NCBI GenBank assembly: GCA_021030905.1
Contig: JAGFMI010000017.1
Coordinates: 372,001-436,000, forward strand
Length of the DNA: 64,000 nucleotides
Direction: 5' to 3'
DNA from: Pyrenula massariospora
Taxonomy: Eukaryota; Ascomycota; Eurotiomycetes; Pyrenulales; Pyrenulaceae
Shown here: positions 21,649 to 32,104 of the stretch, piece after piece
Layout: every line of letters begins with the position of its first letter
Numbering within the stretch: position 1 is the stretch's first letter
Program-made: the position numbers and the translations under genes
Notes under the pieces: model-generated
What the model saw: the letters and a program-made list of their open reading frames with translations, nothing else
The model's database searches: none
Told to the model about the DNA's origin: nothing

Positions 21649-22919
21649 TTACTCTAGCTCTTCTAGATCATGCCTGGCGTTTTCCTGATCTGTCGAAGAT
21701 GCGGCGTTATCGATGCGACGCTGAACAGCCGCAATCTCGGCTTTGTATTTTCGCTCCTTCCTCTTCCACAATTGTTTAAGGTCAAATACTGGACAATGAT
21801 TAGAGAGGGTCATCATGGATAGAAACAAGACAGTAGATATCTCAACGAATGAAGCTGCGGCTTACCACTTGACTCCACTACTTTCTTTCTATCTTTGAGA
21901 GCAAAGATTGTTTGCAATGAGTCGTTGAGGTCGACAAAATACATGGACGAGGCAAACGCATTGAAAGCATCCAATGAATGCAATAGTTGTTGACTCAAGG
22001 TCACATCGTGCCGCAGAGTCTCTAAAACGTAAAATGTGACTTCATGTTCATACCCCGAGGAAGACTGTTTTTGGCTTCTGAGCTGTTTGCCCTTTGCCCG
22101 CGACTCTGAATCGCGAGGGCTTTCATATATGTTGAACAAGACTTTCACCTTTCCACAGAGCTTCACAACCGAGCCATCTGCCAACTCAACGGTCCCAGGA
22201 TCTGCTTTGTTCAATGGTTTCACTTCTCTATCTAGCCGATGAGCACAAGCTCGTGACATAAGATCAAGATCAGACCCAGTGTCAGGAAGTGCCGAGATGA
22301 GCTCTGAGCCCAGATAGATGAGCATTCGCATCTCAGTACGGCTCACTGGTCCAATGCTTAAGTATGTTGGTACATTATTTGTGTTTGTGATGGTCAACTC
22401 CTTCAGGAGGCAAGAATTTTCTGTCATGATAGCATTGGCGGTGAGAAAAGGGCGCCCGATGATCGTAACTCCTCTAGCAAGTCGTCTAAACACATAAAAG
22501 GACCAAGACTGACCCTCCTCTATGACTCCGGCCCCATCCAGAAGTTGGCAGTTCAGGCTGACCTGGTACAAAGCTCTCGCAGAAGAGTCATCCCCAATCT
22601 GGACTATATCGTCATTCCGTCCCTCTATCCGGTCGATCTTCCCTAGAAGCTTGCCCAGGAAATCTTCCGTGACTGCGTTAAGCGTTGATCCAGTATCTGG
22701 AATTGTCTCCACCAGAAGCCCTTCAATTATTAATGGTAATCTGTGCCGTTTTGGTGGCCGTATGAAAGGACTCTGACGGGACAACTGCTCCATCAGCCTG
22801 TCTCCGCCATCAGTCGGAACGGTTCCATTACACCATGCACCGACTGCACTAACGTCGAATTCTTCCCACGGGCGCAGGCCCCTGGGGTAATCAAGGGGGA
22901 TTCGCACCACACCAGGCAT
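21649..22919 (-). CDS. protein with two retropepsin-like aspartic protease sites
   Basis: Two exons: 22919-21866 and 21788-21649, with a 77-bp intron (GTAAGC...CCAG, phase 1), 397 residues. Two DTGS motifs are present: D75-T-G-S in ETIPDTGSTLNAV and D213-T-G-S in ALPDTGSDLDLMS. Each is followed by the later strand of the fold: VTIIGRPFL (about 151-159) in the first half, and DVTLSQQLL in the second, where the usual Gly is replaced. So each half looks like one retropepsin-type lobe, and the pair could form an intramolecular active site like pepsin. The second exon adds a basic then helical tail (LKQLWKRKERKYKAEIAAVQ). It is isolated, with no transposon genes nearby, so it is treated as a host gene. 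The substrate is unknown. Confidence 0.75.
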
Positions 22920-23286
22920 TTTTAACTATCCGAGAAATTTCGACAAAAGGTTGTTACAGCGATGAAAAAAAGAAATGAAACTTTGTGTTCGAATAATTGA
23001 TAAACCAGTTCACCGCACGCTGGACGCTGCCAAGCTGGCTGTAGAATATGACGTGGCTGGGGATCGGGGCTGTGCTGATCCGCCTAATCGGCACAAGCTC
23101 AGCCGCAACGAGATCTATATCAACTACAGGATTAACTGATAAAAAAATGACAAATAATCTTATTCACTTGTTGGTGTCCTTGATGCACTCCTTACCCGAT
23201 TTGCAGACGTCAATGATATCGAGGCGCCGGTCGCTGATGATGTGTGATTCTCGCATCAGGTAGTCCATAGGCGGAGAATCCTTAGA
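22920..23286. promoter_or_regulatory. divergent promoter region
   Basis: The 367 bp between the start of the retropepsin-like gene (minus) and the start of the DUF6594 gene (plus) must hold both promoters. No specific factor site was identified. Confidence 0.5.
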
Positions 23287-24168
23287 ATGAGCGAAGAAGA
23301 GAGCCAAATCCGCAAAGCGTCCGACTTCATAGGTTACGCCAACCTCTCCCATTTTGTCGCCTCCGACAAGGAGCATTCCGGCACCATATTTCGCCGTTTT
23401 GAGGCTCTCTCTGCCAGAAATCTCTTTTATCTACAAAGCGAACTCCGGGATCTCGAGCTTAAGCAAGAAGAGTTCGATCGCGCGGATGCCGTGACCGCAA
23501 ACGATGCAAGCGCAGACCCTCATGATACCGACATCGCCACAGACTTCCAGGTACTCCAGGAGAAAGCAGCATGCAATGAACAGAAGGGGCGCGAGCGGAT
23601 GGAGCTCGTCAAGCGCTTGAGAGCCACGCTAGAGGAGTACGAAAGAGCGCTTCTACGGCATGCCGCGCTGAATAAGCTCGAGAGACCATCGCGGCAAGTC
23701 CTCGGCGCTTTTCGCTCGCATTTCCATAATGGTCGCCTCCGGTATCCAAGGCTCGATGGTTTGAGCGCGGATCTCTACGACGAGGACTTCTCAGGCGACA
23801 TTGTATCGTTGGGAAGCAGGCCGGAGGCAGAAGACCGACTTACAGGTTTCCTGAGGAATCGATTCCCTCGAGCGTTTGCGCGCAAGAAGAATGAAATTTC
23901 TGGCTCTGTCCGATCTCTATCCGAATATCGGCTCCAGCTGTTTGTGGGGCTACTAAATGTGCTTCTGGCTGCGTCATTCCTCTTTGGGTCGATCTTCAAC
24001 CTCTTCTATGTGAAAAGCGCAGAGAAGCGCCTGGGCCTGATCTCCGGCTATACAGTCGCATTTGCGCTGTGCGTTAGTCTTACGACAAACTCACGGAAAT
24101 CAGAGGTCTTCGCTTCTTGTGCCGCGTACGCTGCGGTCCTTGTTGTCTTCGTGAGCGGTAATCTGTAG
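23287..24168 (+). CDS. DUF6594 family membrane protein
   Basis: Single-exon frame of 293 residues from ATG 23287. The order is typical of fungal DUF6594: IFRRFEALSARNLFYLQSEL (about residues 34-53) with DLE and a charged helix, KRLRATLEEYERALLRHAAL (about 113-132), then a C-terminal block of three predicted membrane segments (about residues 222-292), including LLNVLLAASFLFGSIFNLFY, RLGLISGYTVAFALCVSL and EVFASCAAYAAVLVVFVS. The family has no established function; many copies sit in accessory regions of Pezizomycotina. It shares an upstream region with the retropepsin-like gene and precedes the large unknown gene at 24886 on the same strand. Confidence 0.88.
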   Translation: MSEEESQIRKASDFIGYANLSHFVASDKEHSGTIFRRFEALSARNLFYLQSELRDLELKQEEFDRADAVTANDASADPHDTDIATDFQVLQEKAACNEQKGRERMELVKRLRATLEEYERALLRHAALNKLERPSRQVLGAFRSHFHNGRLRYPRLDGLSADLYDEDFSGDIVSLGSRPEAEDRLTGFLRNRFPRAFARKKNEISGSVRSLSEYRLQLFVGLLNVLLAASFLFGSIFNLFYVKSAEKRLGLISGYTVAFALCVSLTTNSRKSEVFASCAAYAAVLVVFVSGNL

Positions 24169-24885
24169 GAGAAGGGCACAAATTCCGGGCCTTAATTTAC
24201 GGGACCTAGCGGAATCCGAGGGCAATCCGAAGGGAACATTTCGTAGTGTTTTAGTGAAGTCTGGCACCAGCCGTGGAATCACTTAAGGTGAAACAGCAAG
24301 CTTAGCTATAAACCATGGCGCTTGAGTGCCTGCAACTTCCGAGATATTTTTTTGGGGTCTCCATTGTGCCGCACGATTCCCAAAGCTTAGGTAGAGTAGA
24401 TTTACAGGGGTCGGACCATCCTATCGAATGACGTTTTGCCGAATTTAAAACTCCAGAGACCTCAGGAATTGCTATGGAGGTTGAAATCCAACGTCGAAGT
24501 TGCATGGTGGTAAGCGAGTTGACTTGTAACTGTTTACCGAAGATCCGAGACTGCATATTTCTTTTTCTAAACATGATTCCTCATCACGACCAGGGTTCGG
24601 GTCCTATCTGCAGAACGCCTAAATTCTGTGTAACCTGGCTGCTGATCAGGCCGGAACAATTAGAAATGCGAAATAAGAACGTGAAATGTCGTCCAAAGTC
24701 CGATGTCAGCTAACATTATACTAAAGCTGAGGCGTAGTCTTGCTAGCTTCTCTCTTCTATTGGGATTTCAAAGGCAAACCTACGAAGAATTCGGATCGGA
24801 GGTTGAGCCTCTTGGCGCATTATTGCTTACCCGGCGACTGTTTTCGTTGCCATCTTTACGCTCACAGTAATTGACCAGCTTCATC
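24169..24885. other. intergenic, no gene seen
   Basis: About 700 bp between two plus-strand genes. Short frames on both strands (for example 24302-24574 minus, 24474-24713 plus) have no support. Confidence 0.5.
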
Positions 24886-27189
24886 ATGCCGGCTACGTCG
24901 GTTGGATTCCAGGTCGGGCTAGATCTAGCGACAGCATTGCCCGTTCGGGAAGCGCTTGCCGATGCCTCCCAATTCACCCTACAACAAATATCGGCTCTGA
25001 TGCGGAGCCTCAGAAACTCAGGTTCGGACTTGCTTGTTGAAGAAGATCTTGTCTGTGTCCTCGGTCGAGTTCGGATCGACGAGGGAGTCAGCCAAAAGTT
25101 CAAGACAGAAGTCTTGGCGAATACAAAAGTCTCGCCGATTCCTAGCTGTGATGAACTGGAATTGCATCAGGGCGCGGGCCCGACCGTTGACAGGGCCTTT
25201 CGTGACGGGGAACAGGACCACTTGGCGACTGTGATTCAGTTGTCACTCTTGTGCTGGACACAAGAGCGGACCACTCTTGCAGCGGCGTTGTCTCACTGCC
25301 TAAATAAGCGCTACGAGGCCAAGTTCTCAGGATCGAATGCTAGTCCTGGCTTTGATGATCTAGTAGGGACATTGGAAGCCATCAGCTCCCAGACCAGTGC
25401 CTTTGTGTGGACAGAATATCTTGAGTCTGTCGTGGCAAGAGCACATTACCGTCCTAGGACTTACATCGGAACTGGCCTGCCATCGAATTTGCTGCTCGCA
25501 GCCTTAGATTGTCTGTGCTTGATCCAGAGAATGCCTGAGGAGTACACCATGACGGTCAGTTTATCGAGCGGATATCCAATATTCATTGTTTGGGCTCATC
25601 ATCTCCTGGGCCTATCAGTGCTCTTGCGCGGAGAGTCGTCCCCAGATGTATTGTTTGCCAGTAGTGGGGACAAATCTCCTCAAGTTATAATCAACGGTTT
25701 AACGACTGCGACGGATCAGCCTCCAGAGATTTGCCTCTTGAACCGTAAGAGCGAGCTTCAGCTGAGAGTCAATACACCAGACAGCGAATTCACCCCTATT
25801 GAAGCCAGGGAACGTTTGGTTCTTCGTGGGTATGCTAGCAAGAACATCACCCGGACATTTAACGAGCCTTCTTCATTTACACAAAGTACTGAGTTTCGTG
25901 AAGCAGCGGAGTATTCTGTGGCTATTGCAGTCGCGTTGCTTGGAAGAACAGCACGGATACTCGATGCGGAAAAGGCGACTGTTTTGGTCCCTATTTCTGT
26001 CTCGAACAAGCAGTTGTTTGAGGCTGCGGCTGTCCTGTTCCCAGAGGTTACTTTTGATGAAGATCGTATTTTGAGACACTCCGACAAAATTCCAGTTCAC
26101 GCAAATGTCATAGGACTTCTTTCAGAAAGTCTCCCGTCCGCTCTAGCAAATTATATGACCAGGAAAGGCTACATGAGTTTGGGCACCTCACCCATATCCC
26201 AGGCTGCTGTCGATATCGTGGTCATGGCAACCGTTGCAGAGATTGAACACTGCAATAAGCTCCCTCTCATTGCGGATATGCATTGTACTGATCGCCATGA
26301 GTTGATTTCTAAACTTCTCCGAACGAAAGATACAATACCGATAGCTGCGAATGACTTCTTTGATTATGTCTGCTGGCGGCTGTTGGGATCTGACAGAGGC
26401 GGCAAAGCTGTAGAGCAGAGCAGTGCCGATATTTTCATGGCCAGTGAGTTCGGTTGGACTGTGTGCTTGCCAAGTATTGGCGACAATGACCCAGCAAGCG
26501 TTAAACCTGACGCCCTTTACATCCTGGAAGGAGTACCTACCAGTAAGAAGACGCTCGAAAGAAAGACCCGTGTGCGTGATGCGACTGCAGTATTGATGTC
26601 CGGCTTCGAGTCGTTGAGCTATGGCCGCAAATCATCGGACCGCTCAGTAAGGTCTTGGGTCGTTGAAAGTGGGGTTCCGATGTACGTTCCGAGGTGTGTG
26701 TCACCAGTGACCGAGCGTATCGAATACTACGACGTTGCGGCGAATGGGTTCCATTTGACGATCAAGTTCAGAGGAACACATCGAGAAACCATCAAAAATG
26801 GTGTCGCCCCAGGCTTCGAATCTCAACAAGCGTATCGCCATTTCCACGACAACTTATGGAAAACATTTCCAGCGCCAGCTTGCGAGCATTTTCCCAATGC
26901 CCCTAAGGACACAGCAGCTGCGAAGCTGAGCGTGGACGCTGTAACGGCAGCTGGACACTGGACTTGGGGCCCTGGCGAGAGAAATACCAAGGGATACGCC
27001 GCGGGAATATCTGAGAGTATCGTCATTGTGCTTGTGAAAGGAGACGCGCGGGCTCGCTGGCTCGCCGTCGGTGCCACTTTAAGCACTGCCAAATCTCGGC
27101 GGACAATGCTGAAGGGCTCGAATTGTTGTGAAGAATGTGCTGTCAACGCAGCGGCGAAGCTTCCAGGCAAGTGGTTTGTGATCATCTAA
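24886..27189 (+). CDS. large conserved fungal protein of unknown function
   Basis: Single-exon frame of 767 residues. The ATG at 24886 is the first true Met; the frame is open a little further upstream but without ATG. The segment LPSNLLLAALDCLCLIQRMP followed by SGYPIFIVWAHHLLGLSVLL (about residues 200-250) is the best conserved part by my memory of similar uncharacterised fungal proteins. A hydrophobic but not clearly membrane-spanning character runs through the first half. The C-terminal third has several Cys (including CCEECAV near residue 750), but no motif of a known enzyme class. Codon use is balanced and there are no internal stops, so it looks active. The role is not known. Confidence 0.75.
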   Translation: MPATSVGFQVGLDLATALPVREALADASQFTLQQISALMRSLRNSGSDLLVEEDLVCVLGRVRIDEGVSQKFKTEVLANTKVSPIPSCDELELHQGAGPTVDRAFRDGEQDHLATVIQLSLLCWTQERTTLAAALSHCLNKRYEAKFSGSNASPGFDDLVGTLEAISSQTSAFVWTEYLESVVARAHYRPRTYIGTGLPSNLLLAALDCLCLIQRMPEEYTMTVSLSSGYPIFIVWAHHLLGLSVLLRGESSPDVLFASSGDKSPQVIINGLTTATDQPPEICLLNRKSELQLRVNTPDSEFTPIEARERLVLRGYASKNITRTFNEPSSFTQSTEFREAAEYSVAIAVALLGRTARILDAEKATVLVPISVSNKQLFEAAAVLFPEVTFDEDRILRHSDKIPVHANVIGLLSESLPSALANYMTRKGYMSLGTSPISQAAVDIVVMATVAEIEHCNKLPLIADMHCTDRHELISKLLRTKDTIPIAANDFFDYVCWRLLGSDRGGKAVEQSSADIFMASEFGWTVCLPSIGDNDPASVKPDALYILEGVPTSKKTLERKTRVRDATAVLMSGFESLSYGRKSSDRSVRSWVVESGVPMYVPRCVSPVTERIEYYDVAANGFHLTIKFRGTHRETIKNGVAPGFESQQAYRHFHDNLWKTFPAPACEHFPNAPKDTAAAKLSVDAVTAAGHWTWGPGERNTKGYAAGISESIVIVLVKGDARARWLAVGATLSTAKSRRTMLKGSNCCEECAVNAAAKLPGKWFVII

Positions 27190-27639
27190 GTCTATTAGAT
27201 GTGATTGGCTTGATGGCTGACAGTCCCGATGAGCTTGTGAGAACATTGCGAGCGTTAGCTCGAGGTCCGTTTACTTCCGATTAGGGAGCGAGGAAAAAGT
27301 CGATGAAAGATCAAAAGCTTGGTTAGTTTGACTTCAAAATGCTTGGCATGGAGCTAGGGCCACCTTGCCATGCGCGCTGAGGGTTCGGGAGACGATTTAA
27401 AAGAATTTTGCCTTTACAGGATTACAGCAAGCAAAATACATAGAATACGGTGTATAGAAATGATTCATTGGTCGTAGAGTATTAAAACTCAATGCTAAAT
27501 GCACTATCCATGCATTAAACCTCAGCAGTCATTCAATACAATCCTATCTCACATCTCCTAAAAAACGTCAATGCTTCTTCTGTAATTCTATGTCCAGAGC
27601 CCACGCGCTTCATTGTGCCCTTTCGCCACGGTAAACAAA
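27190..27639. other. intergenic, no gene seen
   Basis: 3' flank of the large unknown gene; slightly AT-rich around 27400-27560. No gene supported. Confidence 0.5.
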
Positions 27640-30200
27640 TGGTGCCCAAATATGCCTTCTCTCAGTCGTCAGTTACCACCATTGACTCCGCTTCCACTTC
27701 TTCCACGGCTCTGCCCTCGCTCCTCCTGGTACGCCTATGAGATGGAACGGAAGAAATCCTCCACGTCCAGGTTGAGGTTCGGTTCCTCTCACACTGGAGA
27801 ACTTGTTCGTGATATAAGCATCTCAGTCGCGAAAGATTTCGAGAGCTTCATGAGTGTTTGAAGCTGCAGAAAATGAACATGTTCTGGCGGAGTGGTGAAG
27901 AGGAGAGGGGCGCTATCAAATACAAGAGCATTTGGGATAGTTTGGGTGCAGCCGTTTTGCTCCCATAAGTTTAGTAGCAACAGGAAAGATGCCGGCAGAC
28001 GCCAGAAATGTACCTGTGCTGAGCTCTGAATGGCTGCAAATGGCCTGAGGTTCTTGTGAATTTAGGTCGCACGTCTCGTAGGTAATTAGATCGACGGTTG
28101 CTATAAATGTGCGTTTGTTTTAACCGAAGCGTGAAGTTGCAATTATTTGGTAAAATGAGAATCTCCATACGCTGGTGTCAGGTAATTGAGTAATCCTTTT
28201 CTTTCGACAAATACGTTGGGGCAGCAGCAACGAATTAAAGAATTCTCTAATCGAAGCTCGAAGACTTCAATGCTGAAAGGAGAACCAGAGCGGGATCGTG
28301 AGATCGGACATGAGCGCCAGAAGTTGGTCTGGGAGGAGGTGCTCTCACCACGGCACACCCGAGGCGTTCATTATATATTGTCCAGTGCTTCCAATCGGGC
28401 TCGATGCCAGTATTCTTGATGGCGGTGATGACAGCGGCACGATCGTTTCGTCTTTTAGTATTTTATTACAGCCAGACTGTCAGAGTTGCCAAGCTGCTTT
28501 AGACGATTAGAAAGATTATGTTTATCTCGTCTTTTGTCGGCTGTACCAAAGATGAAGATCTCACGTGGAACTCTTGTGGACTTATTCGGTTGTCCTGTGA
28601 GAGAGTGGTAGGGCGGTCGTAAGGGGTAGCAAAAGCTTGTTATTGGAATTTGAAAGCTCTGACCGTGACAACGGAGGCGACGGCGTTCGCCCATCGAAGC
28701 AGCCGCGGTATGGTCATGGTTTAAACCAGTGACGTAAACTTAGCCGCATCGATTTCATCTGAAGGTGCTCATGAGCATAGTACGTGATGCTGAAGCTATG
28801 CTTTTGTCAGTCTGCAGCTGCGCCACAGTCAGCGCACCAGTCTCTGCAAAGGGGCTTCTTCTGTTTCTCTCCAATTTGGCAACCGTAGGCTTCGCCTTGG
28901 TACGCTGCTACCTCGAACACTGCTTGTGACTTGATTCCTGATCGTCACTTCGCTGCTTGCCCATGCAAGAACCCACTTCGGATGTGAGAAGTAATGCATC
29001 AATGCAGATTGCACAACTTCGGACGCACGGAGAATTTTTGGATCTGTCAATTACTCGATAGAGAGAGCGACCGGAGAATCTGCCCATGCGAGCGGATATC
29101 TGAGCATGACTGCGGCGATGAAGGTTCCAGATCCGAGACCTGTCAGGCCCAGATAATTTGTCAGGGGAGGGACCAGCCCCATGAGGGTGTTTCGGACTGG
29201 TGCAGTGCGTCTGAGGAGAAGGAATGTGCTCCCGAGGATCTCGACATATTTAATCTAATACAGCAGGGCCGTAGGTCTTGGAAGTCTGTCTACAGGTGCT
29301 TCATCCATCTCGTTGTCCTGGACCTCGAGATTGGTGGCTGTCTGAGAAAGGATTTTAGTTGATCATCGGAAGTAGTCTGTTATCGGACTGTTGCGTTAGG
29401 GCGTCACGGAGCTCTTTACCGTTTTGCGCGGACGGAACTGGCCTTTGTTTCTGCTGATGCTGCCTATTGACTTTTTCGGCTGTGATATGAGGCAAATGGT
29501 GTCAAGCAACCTTCCACAACGACGTCGTCTCCTTGTTCGTCTAGGAGCACCGAAGATTCCACAGAGCGTGATGGGCTCAAGATGTATAGGATTAGTACTA
29601 ACCAGCTTTCCGCTCGTTGAAGATCTGTAAAAGAATGTCGCTGGGAAGCCTCTCAAATACGCCATGGAGGGGATTCCTGATCGAATCACCTCGATTGTTG
29701 TTACCCTTGGGCAAGACTGCCCTCTCGTAGGAACAATCATGGAATATTTCTTTCATCTCGATCTTAAACCCTCTTCCCATACCAGCAAGCGTACACGTCC
29801 TTGTAGAATATGGCTCCAGCGAAGATATTTAGGACCAGAGCCCGAATATTCCCTATCATTTCCATATTTTGTTCCATTTCTTCCGTCCAGCATCTGGCGT
29901 CAAAGTTTCAATCTGCTCCTTGTATCCCCTGATCTATTCAGTATACAACCGCAGCAAATGGAGGCATCGCATCAGAACCCATCCATGGAAAACCCCATTT
30001 TTGCTTCCCATCCACATCAGTGGCCATACCAAACGGAAGTATGCCTGATGAGATCATGGCGTCGAGGGTTCGATATCAAACTTGACTGTCTCAGTGATGG
30101 TATCGTCGTAGCCATCGTATGCACAGGTAAATGTGATGTGCATGGCGTTTCTAGGGCACCGTTCCACCGCGTAAATCGGTTAACGATATAGGTACCCGAG
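27640..30200 (-). pseudogene. decayed minus-strand coding region of unknown family
   Basis: Minus-strand reading gives many protein-like pieces broken by several stops and frame changes. Examples are GILPFGMATDVDGKQKWGFP near 30030, LNIFAGAIFYKDVYACWYGK near 29800, NYLGLTGLGSGTFIAAVMLR near 29140, ASEVVQSALMHYFSHPKWVL near 29010, and SPVLLFTTPPEHVHFLQ-like text near 27900. The stops tend to be ones that C-to-T or G-to-A change would create, as with RIP. It is not clear whether this is one long gene or two neighbours. No family was recognised, and no intact start was found. Normal GC content shows that decay is partial. Confidence 0.45.
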
Positions 30201-31858
30201 ATCGGCTAGCCCTCTGGCGCTGGCTCTCACCAGGGTCTTCCAACGCGACATGTTGTCATGAGGATCACTATGATATCTCCGCCACAGTTTCTAGAGGGCT
30301 CGTTAGCCCTGTAAACTGTTGAAAGTCTGGAACGCGCCATGGCAGACGACGTAGTCGTTGCAGATGTGACAAACTTGTGGCATTTGCCAATAGATTGTAA
30401 CACGTTCTGTCTGGCTACTCCACTGAGATCGTTGCGTTGTGAGACCCACTATATGATCGGCTCAATACCCACAACGACAAACTCGGAGCCATGGATCGCA
30501 ATTCCAAGACTAACCAAAGACGGTCGCAACTCATCTCAGGGCTCTCATAGCCCGGATAGAAGAGATTAAAAAAAATTAGAGCGAGAGCTTGAGTCGTGCA
30601 TCAGGTGTCCAAACCAATCCCGACCCTGTTGGGAGCAAGCACACCGAGATGTACAAGATGCGGAGAAACTGTCATGTTTTGTCCCGTGCTTTCGTCAGAT
30701 AGGATGTCAGACAGTTTGAAAGGCAGTTATGACTCGCTAGAAGATTTAGAAGCCGAATAAGTAGAGTAGTCCTCTCGAGCTTTGAAAGCTCAGTAGTCAG
30801 ACATGTAGTGGAGGCATCAAGCTGACTCCTACGTGATACACATGCCGTGCACCTTCGGACGTTATGCCTTAGACTTCCCAGAGACCGTAAGGTGCTGTGC
30901 AAGCTTCGGTAGCTATAGAATGTCTCGGGGATGAATCGCCTTTTGTGGTCCGTCATGATTCGTCTTTAGCGTTCTGAGTCCTGCTAGCATCTAGGTTGCT
31001 ACTCGGAACGCATAACCCTGATGCACCTCCAAACTCCCTTCGTCAAATGACCTAGATGTAGTAACACCATCCATGAGCGAAGATGTGCGTGCTCCACTAC
31101 CGTCGCGTGCAGCCACTAGAAGCTACCGCGTCTCAATCGCTCTTATCACTAAGAGTGTAGCTTTCAGGGTAGTTTCGCTCTCTCCAATACTTTCAGAAGC
31201 ACTCAAGAAGGTATTCCTGTAGGCGAGAAGATCAAGCAATTGCAGCACGCAGCATATCTGCGATGCCGTTCGGAGTAGCAGCGCCAGGAAGCGTGGTGTC
31301 AGCATGTTGATGGCTTGGAAGCGATCAGCTTGACGACCTTGCTCATCAAACGTTGTTTGGATGGGTTGTTTGAGGGAGGAGAACACTTGAAAAAGTGTAG
31401 GAGGCGCAAGACAGAATAGCACTAGAGGCTGCAAAAACTTTTGGTGAGCCATCCATTTTAGGATTTCGTGACATTCGGCGGTTTACCGTCCTCCAACTAA
31501 AGCAGATTTCTAAGATCGCTTGAAGCTTTGCCGCTTCGGGTTCAAGACATCTTTAGTATTACCGAGACAGACAAGGTGATAGGCTCATTAGCCCACTTTT
31601 GCACAGGCTTGATGTCTCCCTCATTAGAGCGCACTTGCTATCGGCATTCGATGTGCGAACCAATGCGTTGTAGTCTGCGGGCTGCAGTTTTCACTAGCAG
31701 CCTATAAAACCGAAAGGCTATAGTCCACGCAACATAGGAACCTCTAAGTCAATGAGAGTCATTTTGTGCCGCACAAGCCCGACAATATCAGTATCGTCAG
31801 TGGTCTTTGAAGACAGATAGCAGAAGCAATTTTCCCTAGGTATCGACTGTAATTTACT
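30201..31858. other. gene-poor region
   Basis: Short frames only, such as 30672-30956 and 31123-31452 on the minus strand. None has a domain, and they may be noise or further decayed sequence. Confidence 0.45.
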
Positions 31859-32104
31859 ATGAGCAAGTACGGATCATTCTATGCCGTTCTGATTGAGGAG
31901 GAAAAGTCTTCGGCATCTAAGTATTCGAAGAATGCTTTGATTGCGGCGGGAAAAAAATACGGTGATCATCCGAGGAAGACGTTGAGCTCCACCAAAAATA
32001 AGCTTGTGGCTGGTAGGTCGAGAGGGTCATTGGGCGGTGCTGCCACCGCAACAGACTCCTCGAAGGAAGATGGAAATGCTAGCATTCAGAAGTACTATGC
32101 CTAG
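31859..32104 (+). CDS. possible small basic protein
   Basis: Frame of 81 residues from ATG 31859 (ACTATGAGC), starting MSKYGSFYAVLIEEEKSSAS. It is rich in Lys, Ser and Gly and ends GNASIQKYYA. There is no signal peptide, membrane segment or known domain. It lies alone in a gene-poor stretch. It might be a real small gene, the end of a decayed gene, or chance; I lean only slightly towards a gene because of its even codon use. Confidence 0.25.
   Translation: MSKYGSFYAVLIEEEKSSASKYSKNALIAAGKKYGDHPRKTLSSTKNKLVAGRSRGSLGGAATATDSSKEDGNASIQKYYA

Noticed and set aside
21649-22919. Reading the DTGS protein as part of a retroelement
   Set aside because: No reverse transcriptase, integrase, or terminal repeats are seen around it, and it has its own intron and a divergent promoter region like a host gene.
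30672-31452. Two Leu/Ser-rich minus-strand frames with slight resemblance to each other
   Set aside because: The resemblance (RTTLLIRLLNLLASHN against LLRTASQICCVLQLL) is no better than that of Leu-rich chance sequence, and the DNA does not align.
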